From contig NZ_JAODIW010000008.1 in assembly GCF_026586625.1 (NCBI RefSeq), positions 266,382 to 330,381 on the forward strand: 64,000 bases of DNA, read 5' to 3'. This stretch comes from Halobium salinum. GTDB taxonomy: Archaea > Halobacteriota > Halobacteria > Halobacteriales > Haloferacaceae. This document shows positions 24,445-33,475 of this stretch, piece after piece (position 1 is the first letter of the stretch; each line of letters begins with the position of its first letter). The notes under the pieces were generated by a model, which was not told the origin of the DNA, did no database searches, and saw nothing but the letters and a program-made list of their open reading frames with translations. The translations under genes were made by a program, and so were the position numbers.

Positions 24445-27400
24445 GGCTGGCCGAGGACCGTCGCGCCCGGGTCCCGTTCGCACTCGTCGGCGTCCTCCTG
24501 CTGGTCGGGAGCGCGACGTTCGCCGCGTCGCTCGCGCAGCCACCGGTCCGCGAGGACCGTTCGGTCGGGGTCGCGATGGACCGTGCCGAGGCGTCGGCGA
24601 CGACCGAGTTGCGCTCGGCCGTCCGCGAGGCCGCGCGCGACGCCGCCCGTCGTCCGGTTACCGCGGCGGCAAACACGACGGCCGGGCGCGCCCTGAACGA
24701 GTCGACGCCGTTCCGAGACGCCCTCCGGCTCCGAATCTACCTCGCCGCCCGCGAGGCGTTCGCCTCCTCGTCCGTCGACCGACGGGGGGTCGTCGCGAGC
24801 GCGACCCTGTCCGGCGTCGAGGAGACCACGGCGTCGGTCCGGACGGCGAAACGCCGCGTCGGAGTCGAGTCCGTCGGCGGGGGGAGCGCGGTGCGCGTCG
24901 TCCTCCGGAACGTGACGATTCGGGCCGAGCGCCGGGACCGCGTCGTCGCGAGCGAACGGGAGACGCTGACCGCGACGGTGGCGACGCCCGTCCTCGCCGC
25001 ACACGACCGGACCGTGGAGTACGAGCGACGGCTGAACGCCGCCCCGCTCGCGGGGCCCGGGCTCGGCAACCACCTCAGCGCTCGACTCTACCCCATCGCG
25101 TGGGCCCGGGGTGGCGCGCAGTTCGGCGGCGCGCCCATCGAGAACGTCGTCTCGAACCGACACGTCGAGTTCGCGACGAACGGCGGCCTCCTCGCGACCC
25201 AGCGCAACGTGTACGGTCGGACCGACCGCGGCGCCCGCTACGGCTATCGCGTCGCCGCCGGCACGGTCGCGCTCCACGACCTGTTCGCGGGGGAAGTGGT
25301 GACGGAGGGGAACCGGGCCGACGAGTTCGTTCCGCCGCCCGCCCTCGAGCCGCCCCGCCAGGGCACGCCGCCGACGCTGACGGCCGAGAGGAACGGAGGA
25401 ACCGACTCCGGACCGAATCGGACGTTCACCGTGAGCGTCAACCGGACCGCGGACCTCGCGTACCTCTCGCTTCTCGACGGCGAGCCGACGCGTGGCGTCG
25501 CGCGGTCCGACGACCTCGACGCCGCGCTCGGCGGCGCGTACCGCGCCGAGGCCGTCCTTCTGACGCGTGTTCGCCAGACGCGGAACGAGGACCGACCCCC
25601 GGCGACCGCTCCCGGGGCGAACTGGTCGCTCGTCCGCGAGTCCGTGTCGACGCGGACCGTCGTCCGGGACACCGCGGTCGACGAACGGTGGCGTCCGACG
25701 ACGGCGGGCGTGGAGGGGAGTAGGGGCGGAGGCTCGGACCAGACGTTCACACGGTTCGCCCGGTACGTCGTCGAGCGCCACACCGTGACCCGAACGTGGC
25801 GCCGGGGGAGCGAGACGGTCCGCCGCGAGTCGACCTGGGCGGACCGCCACCGAGTCGACGCCGCGCTCCGTGGCCGGTACCGGCCGACGGCGGGCGCACC
25901 GAACCGGTCGACCCGACCGCTGTTCCGCCGCGGCGGCGCCGTCGACGGCCCGAACCTCGCGGACGTGCGGGGAGCCGCCCGGAGCCGTCTCGTCGACGGC
26001 AACGGCGGCCGCGACGGCGTCGCCCGCCGAGCCGTCGAGGGTAGTCTCGACTCCGGGTCCCGACTCGGCGTCGGCCTCGGGGGCGGCGGGACCGAGACCG
26101 TCGTCCGCGGAGACCGCCCGAGGACGTTGCGGCCGTGGGTCGCCGCCGACCTCGCCGACCTCCGCGAGCGGGTCCGAGCCGTCGGCGTCGAGGTGTCGAG
26201 CGGCGCCGTCGCGGCCGGCGACGCGAACCCCCCGGCGGCGCTGGCGTCTCGCCTCCGGTCCCGGCGTGCGTCGCTCGTCGACGCCCCGGAGACGTACGAC
26301 GGCGCCGCCGACCGCGCGAGAGTCGCGGCGCGAGCGGCGTACCTCGACCGGGTGCTCGCGGCGCTCGACCGGCAGGCGGCCGACCAGTCGACCGCGAACG
26401 GCCGGCTCGGGGACCTGCTGGCCGAGCGCGGACCGGGCCCCGGCGACGTGCGGCGTCTCGTCGCCGGGCGGTACGACGAGGGGTCGACCCCGGAGTCGGT
26501 CGTCGACGCCGACGCTCCCGGTGGGTCGGTGACGCTGGTTCCGGACGGGTCGCCCGGCTACCTGACCCTCTCGCCGACGACCGGTCGCCACGTCGCGGGC
26601 CTCCCGGAGGGCGCCAGCTACCGCCCGCTCGCCGCCAGGAACGTGAACCTCTTCACGGTTCCCTACGGCGACGCCGCCGACGCGGTGTTGGAGCCGCTCC
26701 TAGCCGAGGAGAAGCGCGTCTCGCTTCGCACCGGGGCGGCGACGCTCGTCGCCGCGAACCGGACACTGGAGCGAGAGGGCGGGTCGAACCTGACGCTCCA
26801 GAGACGGCGGACGCGGCTCCGGAAGGCCGTCTCCAGGGGGATACGACCGGTCGATACCGCCGCGAGGGCGACGCTGGCCCGGCGGACCGACCTCTCGAAG
26901 CGCGAGCGGGTGGCCGTCGTGACGGCGGCCGGGCGCGAGTGGAACGGCGTCGGGCGACGGGCGCTCGCGGCGACGAACGGGTCGTTCGCCCGGGCGGTGG
27001 CGGCGGAGGCGAGGACCCGAGCGGACCTGTCGGCGCGGGAGGCAAACACCCTCTCCGTCCGACTCCGGGTTCGCATCGGGAGCGTCACCGAGCGCTCGGC
27101 CGCGTCGGTGCCGCAGGCGCCGACGAATCGAACCGCGGTGGCGACGCAGGCGGTCTCGCACGCCCTCGTCGAGCACGCGGTCTCGGGGGCGGCCGGGAAC
27201 CTCTCCGAGAGGGCGGTGGAACGGCTCGCCGGCGGCACCTACGGGTCGGTTCCGGCCGGACTCCCCGTCCTCCCGCCGGGCGTCGGACCGACGTACGGCG
27301 TGGTCAACGCGTGGACGGTCGACGTGCGCGGCGAGTACCGCCGCTTCGCCGTGCGAGCGCGAAGCGGACCACCGTCCGACGGTGCCGGCCTAACGTACGT

Positions 27401-27632
27401 CCGCGACGGGGCCTCGGTCCGTCTCGACGTGGACGGCGACGGCGACGGCGAGCGACTGGGGGCGAACGAACGAGTGTCGTTCCGGACCGGGACGGTCGTC
27501 GTCGTCGCCGTCCCGCCGTGGGGTACCGGCGTCGGCGACGTGGACGGCGTGATGAACGAGAGTTCGGAGGGGTGGCCTCGGCCCGGGTGCGAGTCCGAGC
27601 CGGCCCAAGCGTGTGAGACGGGCGGCGTGTGA
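24441..27632 (+). CDS. Very large single-TM surface protein of the pilus-like cluster
   Basis: This 1063-residue protein has an N-terminal membrane helix (VPFALVGVLLLVGSATFAAS, about residues 11-31) preceded by RRAR, recalling a class III or signal-anchor start. It is followed by a roughly 1000-residue exported region rich in Arg, Ala and Gly, with many NxT/S sequons (NTT, NES, NVT, NRT, NLT). No catalytic motif is recognised. Helical stretches (residues about 560-700) alternate with beta-rich segments. It is the last and largest gene of the run, overlapping the preceding stop by GTGA, and could be a tip adhesin or assembly scaffold (DUF7286-like, from memory). Confidence 0.7.
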   Translation: MRLAEDRRARVPFALVGVLLLVGSATFAASLAQPPVREDRSVGVAMDRAEASATTELRSAVREAARDAARRPVTAAANTTAGRALNESTPFRDALRLRIYLAAREAFASSSVDRRGVVASATLSGVEETTASVRTAKRRVGVESVGGGSAVRVVLRNVTIRAERRDRVVASERETLTATVATPVLAAHDRTVEYERRLNAAPLAGPGLGNHLSARLYPIAWARGGAQFGGAPIENVVSNRHVEFATNGGLLATQRNVYGRTDRGARYGYRVAAGTVALHDLFAGEVVTEGNRADEFVPPPALEPPRQGTPPTLTAERNGGTDSGPNRTFTVSVNRTADLAYLSLLDGEPTRGVARSDDLDAALGGAYRAEAVLLTRVRQTRNEDRPPATAPGANWSLVRESVSTRTVVRDTAVDERWRPTTAGVEGSRGGGSDQTFTRFARYVVERHTVTRTWRRGSETVRRESTWADRHRVDAALRGRYRPTAGAPNRSTRPLFRRGGAVDGPNLADVRGAARSRLVDGNGGRDGVARRAVEGSLDSGSRLGVGLGGGGTETVVRGDRPRTLRPWVAADLADLRERVRAVGVEVSSGAVAAGDANPPAALASRLRSRRASLVDAPETYDGAADRARVAARAAYLDRVLAALDRQAADQSTANGRLGDLLAERGPGPGDVRRLVAGRYDEGSTPESVVDADAPGGSVTLVPDGSPGYLTLSPTTGRHVAGLPEGASYRPLAARNVNLFTVPYGDAADAVLEPLLAEEKRVSLRTGAATLVAANRTLEREGGSNLTLQRRRTRLRKAVSRGIRPVDTAARATLARRTDLSKRERVAVVTAAGREWNGVGRRALAATNGSFARAVAAEARTRADLSAREANTLSVRLRVRIGSVTERSAASVPQAPTNRTAVATQAVSHALVEHAVSGAAGNLSERAVERLAGGTYGSVPAGLPVLPPGVGPTYGVVNAWTVDVRGEYRRFAVRARSGPPSDGAGLTYVRDGASVRLDVDGDGDGERLGANERVSFRTGTVVVVAVPPWGTGVGDVDGVMNESSEGWPRPGCESEPAQACETGGV

Positions 27633-27698
27633 ACACCGGACGCCGTCGACCCGACCGCAGTGACAACCGTTTTGCCCGCGGCGGGCCGACTCCGGGGT

Positions 27699-28148
27699 AT
27701 GTTGTACGACGCAGTCGACGAGCCGGCCTCGCTCGACGCCGCGGCGCTGCAGGCCGCCTACGAGCGCGAGCTGGCGGCCGTCGTCGAGGCCGAGGGGCTC
27801 GACGCCGTCGCCGACGAGACGGGAGTCGACCGGGACCGACTGGCGGCGCTCGACGGCGAGCGCGCCGACAGCGACACCGACGTCGGCCAGCTCACGCTCT
27901 CCGAGGCCGCCGCGGTGCTCGCGGTCTCGGACGACTACCCCGACGCCGAGGCCATCGTGATGGAGGTCCGCGACCACCTCCTGCTGTCGATGACGACCGG
28001 CGTCGTCGACGTCGACATCCTCGCCGCCAACCTCGACCACGACCTGACGGGCCAGGAGGTCCAGCAAGCCATCGAGGGGCGCAACCCGATGACGCTCGCC
28101 CAACTCGCCGCCATCCAGCGCTTCCTCGCCGAGCGCAACGACCGCTGA
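27699..28148 (+). CDS. Conserved haloarchaeal acidic helical protein
   Basis: This 149-residue protein starts at ATG 27699 (MLYDAVDEP). It is almost entirely helical and acidic (AAYERELAAVVEAEGLDAVADETG; LSEAAAVLAVSDDYPDAEAIVMEVRDHLLL). The repeated use of VDVDILAANLDHDLTGQEVQ suggests a helix-turn-helix-like module, possibly DNA- or protein-binding (DUF5791-like, from memory). It is 3 nt from the following SDR gene and likely co-transcribed with it. Confidence 0.75.
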   Translation: MLYDAVDEPASLDAAALQAAYERELAAVVEAEGLDAVADETGVDRDRLAALDGERADSDTDVGQLTLSEAAAVLAVSDDYPDAEAIVMEVRDHLLLSMTTGVVDVDILAANLDHDLTGQEVQQAIEGRNPMTLAQLAAIQRFLAERNDR

Positions 28149-28151
28149 CCC

Positions 28152-29069
28152 ATGAGCGAGCCATCGACGACCGGCGCCGAGCGCGTCGTGATTCTGGGCT
28201 GTGGCTACGTCGGACTCGAACTCGGTCGCCAACTCCGGGCGGCCGGCCACGACGTCGTCGCCGTCCGGCGCTCCGACGACGGGTTGGACGCGGTCGAGTC
28301 CGCGGGGCTGGAGGCCGTTCGGGCCGACGTGACCGACCCCCACAGCCTCGCGGCCGTCCCCGACGCCGACTGGCTGGTGTTCGCCGCGAGCACCGGCGGG
28401 CGCGGCGCCGACGCGGCCCGCGAGACGTACGTGGAGGGGCTCCGGGCCAGCATCGACGCGTTTGCCGACCGCGACAGCGCACCCGACCGGCTGGTGTACA
28501 CGTCGAGTACGGGCGTGTACGGCGACCACGGCGGCGACTGGGTCGACGAGTCGACGCCGCTGTCGCCGACGACCGAGAAGACCGAGGTGCTCGTCGAGGC
28601 CGAGTCGATAGCGACCGACTACGCCGAGGAGCGGGGAGTCGACGGTACTATCGCCCGTTTCGCGGGGCTGTACGGCCCTGACCGGTACCGGCTGGAGCGC
28701 TACTTGGAGGGGCCGGTGACGGCGGGCTACCTCAACATGGTCCACCGCGACGACGCCGCCGGCGCCGTCCGGTACCTACTCTCCGAGGACCTCGCGCGGG
28801 GGGAACCGGTGCTCGTCGTCGACGACGAACCCGTCTCGAAACACGAGTTCGCCGACTGGCTGGCGGACGCCTGTGGCGTCGACCGGCCGGAGAAGCGGAC
28901 GAAGGAGGCGCGGTTGGCGGCCGGCGACCTCTCGGAGGCGGCGAGACGCCGGATTCTGACGAGTAAGCGGTGCTCGAACGCGCATCTACGGTCCTTGGGC
29001 TACGAGTTCACGTTTCCCACGTTTCGGGAAGGATACCGCGCCGCGGTCGACGGGTTTCCGTCGGGATAA
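28152..29069 (+). CDS. Extended/atypical SDR family NAD(P)-dependent epimerase or oxidoreductase
   Basis: This 305-residue protein has the nucleotide motif ILGCGYVGLELG (about residues 14-25), followed by VAVRRSDD, as in YeeZ-like atypical SDRs. The YTSSTGVYGDHGG motif (about 116-128) marks the active-site strand. The canonical YxxxK is not obvious, as in other atypical members. Later LYGPDRYRLERYL and NMVHRDDAAGAVRYLL bind the sugar nucleotide or substrate in relatives. Substrate unknown. It is cytoplasmic. Confidence 0.85.
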   Translation: MSEPSTTGAERVVILGCGYVGLELGRQLRAAGHDVVAVRRSDDGLDAVESAGLEAVRADVTDPHSLAAVPDADWLVFAASTGGRGADAARETYVEGLRASIDAFADRDSAPDRLVYTSSTGVYGDHGGDWVDESTPLSPTTEKTEVLVEAESIATDYAEERGVDGTIARFAGLYGPDRYRLERYLEGPVTAGYLNMVHRDDAAGAVRYLLSEDLARGEPVLVVDDEPVSKHEFADWLADACGVDRPEKRTKEARLAAGDLSEAARRRILTSKRCSNAHLRSLGYEFTFPTFREGYRAAVDGFPSG

Positions 29070-29164
29070 GCCCGCCATTCTCCCTGTACGAGCGGGTTAA
29101 CGGGCGGTTCAGTCGCCTGAAACCATGGGGAACCTTCTTGCCAGTCCCCACGTACTTGCAGGAT

Positions 29165-30382
29165 ATGCGTGGCTGGGCAGATAACCCCGCGGAGTCGTTC
29201 GCGGCGGCCGAACGGTTCGTCGTGACGAACCCCGGGGTGGTGGCCGCGGTGGCCGTCGCGGTGCTCGCGCTCGCTCTCGGGCTCTACGCGCTGCGTCGCT
29301 TCCGGCGGCCCATCGGCGCCCGCTTTCGAGGGGTCCTCGCGAACCGGGACCGCATCGTCGTGTTGATGCATCCGAACCCAGACCCCGACGCGATGGCCGC
29401 CGCCATCGGGGTCGCCTGCTTGGCCGAACAGGTCGACACCGACGCCGTCCTCCAGTTCTCCGGACAGATTCGTCACCAAGAGAACCGCGCCTTCCGGACC
29501 GTCCTCGACCTCGACCTCGAACGAATCGACCACGTCTCCGACCTCGCAGCGCCGGACGTGGTACTCGTCGACCACAACACCCCCCGCGGGTTCGGCGGCG
29601 CCGGCGGGGTCCTCCCCCTCGCCGTCGTCGACCACCACCCCGGCGAGGGCGCCGGCGAGGAGTTCACCGACGTCCGCACCGACTACGGCTCCTGTTCCTC
29701 CATCGTCGCCGAGTACATGCAGGACATCGGCGCGAAGCCCGTGCCGCCGGACCAGCACGCCTCCGAAATCGACGCCGAGTACACCGTCCCGTCGACGGTC
29801 GCGACCGGCCTCCTCTACGGCATCCTCGCCGACACGAAGCATCTGACGGCGGGCGCGGCGGCCGCCGACTTCCGGGCCGCCTCGTACCTCTCACCGGGCG
29901 TCGACGAGGACCTGCTCGACCGCATCGCCAACCCGCAGGTGAGCGCCGAGGTGCTCGAAGTGAAGGCCCGCGCCATCGCCGGGCGCAAAGTGGAGGGTTC
30001 CTTCGCCGTCAGCGACGTCGGTCAACTGTCGAACGTCGACGCCATCCCGCAGGCCGCGGACGAACTCATCCAACTCGAGGGCATCACCGCGGTCGTCGTC
30101 TGCGGCGAGCGCGAGGGGACGCTGTACCTCTCCGGGCGCTCCCGCGACGACCGCGTCCACATGGGCCGAGCGCTGGAGGCCGCGGTGTCGGACATCCCCC
30201 ACGCCAGCGCCGGCGGCCACGCTCGGATGGGCGGCGGCCAGATTCAACAGGGGACCGCTCTCCCCGGCGGCGCCAACGGCGGGGGCGGAGGCGGGGGTGC
30301 CGGCAGCGTGGCCGAGCAGGAACCGGTCTCTCGCGCCGAAATCATCGAGCGCATCTTCCGGTCGATGGCCGGGGACGTCTGA
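29165..30382 (+). CDS. Membrane-anchored DHH family phosphoesterase
   Basis: This 405-residue protein has an N-terminal helix (VVAAVAVAVLALALGLYALRRF, about residues 24-45) and then a DHH/DHHA1 core: LMHPNPDPDAMAAA (about 68-81), VDHNTP, VDHHPGEG, and the C-terminal GGHARMGGGQI substrate clamp. Such enzymes hydrolyse short oligonucleotides or cyclic dinucleotides (NrnA/GdpP class) with Mn. A membrane anchor is typical of the haloarchaeal form. ATG 29165 (MRGWADN) is chosen over an upstream frame that overlaps the SDR gene. The tail is Gly-rich. Confidence 0.88.
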   Translation: MRGWADNPAESFAAAERFVVTNPGVVAAVAVAVLALALGLYALRRFRRPIGARFRGVLANRDRIVVLMHPNPDPDAMAAAIGVACLAEQVDTDAVLQFSGQIRHQENRAFRTVLDLDLERIDHVSDLAAPDVVLVDHNTPRGFGGAGGVLPLAVVDHHPGEGAGEEFTDVRTDYGSCSSIVAEYMQDIGAKPVPPDQHASEIDAEYTVPSTVATGLLYGILADTKHLTAGAAAADFRAASYLSPGVDEDLLDRIANPQVSAEVLEVKARAIAGRKVEGSFAVSDVGQLSNVDAIPQAADELIQLEGITAVVVCGEREGTLYLSGRSRDDRVHMGRALEAAVSDIPHASAGGHARMGGGQIQQGTALPGGANGGGGGGGAGSVAEQEPVSRAEIIERIFRSMAGDV

Positions 30383-30436
30383 GTTCCGTCCCGTCGACTG
30401 AGTTCCGTCCCGTCGACTATGTCCGGTCCCGCCGAC
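30380..30436 (+). repeat. Short tandem repeat (19 bp) at a stop codon
   Basis: TGAGTTCCGTCCCGTCGAC occurs twice in direct tandem (30380-30398 and 30399-30417), and a decayed third copy matching 13 of 19 positions follows (30418-30436). Each clean unit begins with TGA, so the DHH gene's stop codon is the first base triplet of unit 1. Confidence 0.7.
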
Positions 30437-30486
30437 CGGCACCGCGGACCCACGACCCTTTTCGCCCGTCCCGCCCAAACCCGAGC

Positions 30487-31593
30487 ATGGCGACGACCAG
30501 CGGCACGTGGGGGTATCGCGACCGGTTCGGCGACGCCTTCGGCCGGACCTACTTCCGCCGCTTCGGGCCGGGCGTGGTCTCCAGCGTCGGCGTCGGCACG
30601 TACCTCGGTGACCCCACCGACGACGCCGACGACCGGTATCGCGAGGCGGTCCGGACCGCGCTCGACGCCGGCGTGAACGTCGTCGACACCGCCGTCAACT
30701 ACCGCGCCGGGCGGTCCGAACGGGTCGTCGGCGAGGCGCTCGCCGAGTCGAGCGCCGACCGCGACGAGGTGCTCGTGGCGACGAAGGGCGGGTTCCTCCC
30801 CTTCGACGGCGAGCGGCCGGAGGAGCCCGCGGCGTACGTCCGTCGGGAGTTCGTTGAGCCGGGGCTGGTGGACCCCGACGACCTCGTCCGCGGGAGCCAC
30901 TGCATCGCGCCCGACTTCCTGGACGCGATGGTCGACCGCTCGCTGTCGAACCTCGACCTCGACGCGGTCGACCTCTACTACGTCCACAACCCGGAGACAC
31001 AGTTGACGGAGCACCCACGTGACGAGGTGTACGACCGACTGGAGGCCGCCTTCGAGACGCTGGAGCGGCGGGTCGCGGCCGGCGACGTCGGGGCGTACGG
31101 CGTGGCGACGTGGGAGGCGTTCCGGATGCCCGAGGGCCACGACAGCTACCTCTCGTTGCCGGCGGTGGTGGCGCGGGCAGAAGCCGCCGCGGAGACGGTC
31201 CACGGCGACGGTGCGAGCCACGGCTTCGAGGCCGTCCAGTTGCCGTTCAACGTCGGGATGGCGGACGCGTTCTCGCTGAAGAACCAGCGGAAGCCGGAGT
31301 CGGGCGACTCGGTGAGTACCCTCGAGTACGCCCACGACGCCGGCCTCGGGATGTTCACGAGCGCCTCCCTCTCGCAGGGCGAGTTGGCGCGCGAGGGCGT
31401 CATCCCGGACGACGTAGCGGCGCTACTGGAGGGCGACTCGGCCGCCCAGCGAGCCATCAACTTCGCGCGGTCGGCGCCCGGCGTGACCTGCTCGCTGGTC
31501 GGGATGGGGTCGCCCGAGCACGTCGCCGAGAACGTCGCCGCCGGGACGTTCGACCCGCTGGGCGCACAGGCGTTCGACTCGACGTTCGAGTGA
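30487..31593 (+). CDS. Aldo/keto reductase family oxidoreductase
   Basis: This 368-residue TIM-barrel protein reduces carbonyls with NADPH. Catalytic residues can be placed: Asp and Tyr in VVDTAVNYRAGRSE (about residues 68-81), Lys in LVATKGGF (about 101), and a histidine in YYVHNPE (about 167). SLVGMGSPEHVAEN near the C-terminus is the cofactor-phosphate loop. Length is slightly above the usual 320 because of an insertion around residues 105-140 (PFDGERPEEPAAYVRREFV). Substrate unknown. It stands alone, convergent with the PfkB-type kinase. Confidence 0.88.
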   Translation: MATTSGTWGYRDRFGDAFGRTYFRRFGPGVVSSVGVGTYLGDPTDDADDRYREAVRTALDAGVNVVDTAVNYRAGRSERVVGEALAESSADRDEVLVATKGGFLPFDGERPEEPAAYVRREFVEPGLVDPDDLVRGSHCIAPDFLDAMVDRSLSNLDLDAVDLYYVHNPETQLTEHPRDEVYDRLEAAFETLERRVAAGDVGAYGVATWEAFRMPEGHDSYLSLPAVVARAEAAAETVHGDGASHGFEAVQLPFNVGMADAFSLKNQRKPESGDSVSTLEYAHDAGLGMFTSASLSQGELAREGVIPDDVAALLEGDSAAQRAINFARSAPGVTCSLVGMGSPEHVAENVAAGTFDPLGAQAFDSTFE

Positions 31594-31630
31594 GCCTCAC
31601 CGGCCGGACGGCGGGGAGCAGACGGCCGAC

Positions 31631-32521
31631 TTACGGATAGCTCCCGTAGCGGTCCTCGTACTCGAGGGCAAGCCGTTCGGCCGACAGCCCCGCGTGTGCG
31701 AGTTCGGGAGATTCGACCGCGAGTCCCCCGGCGAGCGTCCCCAGACGCATGCAGGTCTCCGTGTCTTCCCCCTGTGCGTGCCCGTAGAGGAACCCCGAGA
31801 CGTAGGCGTCGCCGGCGCCGTTCGTGTCGACCATCTCGAAGGACTCGGCGGGCACCTCGATTCGCTCCCCGTCGGCCGTGAGCGCCGTCGACCCGTCCGC
31901 CCCCCGGGTGCAGACGACCAGTTCGGTGCCGGCGTCGACGCGCTCCCGCATGAACTCGGTCGGGTCGTCCATCCCCTCCTCGCTCAGAAAGAGGTAGTCG
32001 GCGGCGTCGACGAACGCGTCGTGGTGGGGGTCCACGCCGTCGTAGGCGTGCACGTCGCACCAGACCGGCGTGTCGTGGCGCTCGGCCGCGGCGAGGAGCG
32101 GACGGGTGTAGTCGACCGGGTTCACCACGAAGGCGTCGCAGGTCTTCACGAGGCGCTCCAGGCGCTCGTAGTCGATGTCGGGGGCCGGCGTCGACTCCAC
32201 GACGAAGATGCTGATGCGCTCCCCCTCGGCGTTCATGAGGTTGACGTGGCGTTCGGTGCCGTTCGGGTCCACATCGTGGAGGAACGTCGCCGGCTCGTCG
32301 GCGAACGTCTCCCGAACGATTCGCCCGTAGCGGTCGTCGCCGAGCATCGCGTGGAACGTCACGTCCAGCCCCAATCGACCGAGGTTCATCGTCTTGCCCG
32401 CGCCGGTCGAGCCGACGGTCTCCCGGAAGTCGCGTGCGCGGTGCGTCTCCGTCTCCCGTGGGAACTCGTCGAGGTAGACCATCGCGTTGTACGAGCACCC
32501 GCCGGCGACGAAGGCGTCCAT
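31631..32521 (-). CDS. PfkB/ribokinase family sugar kinase
   Basis: This 296-residue cytoplasmic kinase ends with the family's catalytic signature TNGAGDAYVSGFLYG (about residues 232-246, Asp base in GAGD). The N-terminal MDAFVAGG and VGSTGAGKTMNLGRLG stretch (about residues 35-52) form the substrate lid; LGDDRYG (about 60-66) is also typical. It phosphorylates a sugar or nucleoside; the substrate cannot be read. It is monocistronic, converging with the aldo/keto reductase and diverging from the acyltransferase. Confidence 0.88.
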   Translation of the reverse strand: MDAFVAGGCSYNAMVYLDEFPRETETHRARDFRETVGSTGAGKTMNLGRLGLDVTFHAMLGDDRYGRIVRETFADEPATFLHDVDPNGTERHVNLMNAEGERISIFVVESTPAPDIDYERLERLVKTCDAFVVNPVDYTRPLLAAAERHDTPVWCDVHAYDGVDPHHDAFVDAADYLFLSEEGMDDPTEFMRERVDAGTELVVCTRGADGSTALTADGERIEVPAESFEMVDTNGAGDAYVSGFLYGHAQGEDTETCMRLGTLAGGLAVESPELAHAGLSAERLALEYEDRYGSYP

Positions 32522-32622
32522 GCGTCGGGGTAGCCGAAGGTGCGGATTAGGCCTGCCGGTCGCCGACGACTCGCACGCGGAGACGTCGAACTGTTGAAAT
32601 ACGGTCTCGGAGATAGCACCGT

Positions 32623-33117
32623 ATGACCGACACCAGCGGCCACTCGGCTCGCATCGACGACTCGGCCCGAATCGTCGACTCCGACGTCGGACGCTCCACG
32701 ATTCGCGAGTTCGTCACCGTCCACGACTCGACGGTGGGCGACGACTGCGAAATCTACGAGCGAACCTCCCTCAAGAAGTGCCGAATCGGCGACGACGTGG
32801 TGGTCAACGCGGGCGGGTTCCTGGAGAACGTCGATGTCGAGGACGAGGTACAGGTCGGCCCGAACTGCAGCGTCGTCGGCGTCACGCACGAACTTAGCGA
32901 GTCGGGGATGAAACACCACGACGACGTGTTCGAGACGATTCTGTTGCGAGAAGGGTCGTTCGTCGGCGCCGGCTCGGTGCTAACGCCCGGCGTCGAAATC
33001 GGCGTGGACAGCGTCGTCGCGGCCGGGGCGGTGGTCACGGCGGACGTGGGCGACCGGAAGCTGGTCCTCGGCTCGGCGCCGAATCAGCGGGTCGTCGACC
33101 TCCAGGAGTGGGTGTGA
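32623..33117 (+). CDS. Left-handed beta-helix acyltransferase
   Basis: This 164-residue protein is built from hexapeptide repeats ([LIV]Gxxxx) forming a trimeric beta-helix: ARIDDSARIVDSDVGRSTIREF, CRIGDDVVVNAGGF, VQVGPNCSVVGV, SFVGAGSVLTPGVEIGVDSVVAAGAVVTADV. It resembles sugar O-acetyltransferases or N-acyltransferases of the gamma-carbonic anhydrase/hexapeptide superfamily. The acceptor is unknown. Cys residues (CEIYERTSLKKC) lie in the second turn. Confidence 0.8.
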   Translation: MTDTSGHSARIDDSARIVDSDVGRSTIREFVTVHDSTVGDDCEIYERTSLKKCRIGDDVVVNAGGFLENVDVEDEVQVGPNCSVVGVTHELSESGMKHHDDVFETILLREGSFVGAGSVLTPGVEIGVDSVVAAGAVVTADVGDRKLVLGSAPNQRVVDLQEWV

Positions 33118-33294
33118 TATCCGACTCACGTCGACCCGGGAACGAATAGAACCCACCTCTTACCGCCTCGGTCGGGACAACTCGACTCTCGGACTCGGCG
33201 GGTGTTTCCAGCAGTCGGACCTAAGAGTCGGGCTGGTACGTTCGGCGATGTGTAGTTAAGAGGGGTTGAGTCGGTAGAAGTGCTGTGTCGGTAG
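33118..33294. other. Intergenic, nothing recognised
   Basis: A non-coding stretch between the acyltransferase gene and the second double-hairpin element. It contains no gene-like frame. Confidence 0.4.
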
Positions 33295-33475
33295 TTCACG
33301 GAAGCCTCCGCGCTCGCGGCGAAGGCCGGCGTTCACGAGAGCTTCGCTCTCGTGAGCCCACGAGAAGTGCCGTCGGCACTTCTCGGGACGACGTAAGCAC
33401 CGCAGGCGAGCGAACGCAGTGAGCGAGCCGAGGAGCGCAGCGAGCCGCCCGAGTCGCGAGCGCGGCCCCTTTCGA
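33295..33475 (+). repeat. Dispersed double-hairpin element, copy 2
   Basis: Hairpin 1 is TCACGAGAGC/GCTCTCGTGA (33333-33342 with 33346-33355, loop TTC). Hairpin 2 is CGAGAAGTGCC/GGCACTTCTCG (33361-33371 with 33375-33385, loop GTC). A tract rich in GCGAGCGAACG, AGTGAGCGAG and CGCAGCGAGCC follows (33390-33465), ending GGCCCCTTTC. The order and spacing match the copy at 12595-12765. Hairpin 1 arms are identical between copies; hairpin 2 arms differ but remain fully paired. Confidence 0.75.
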
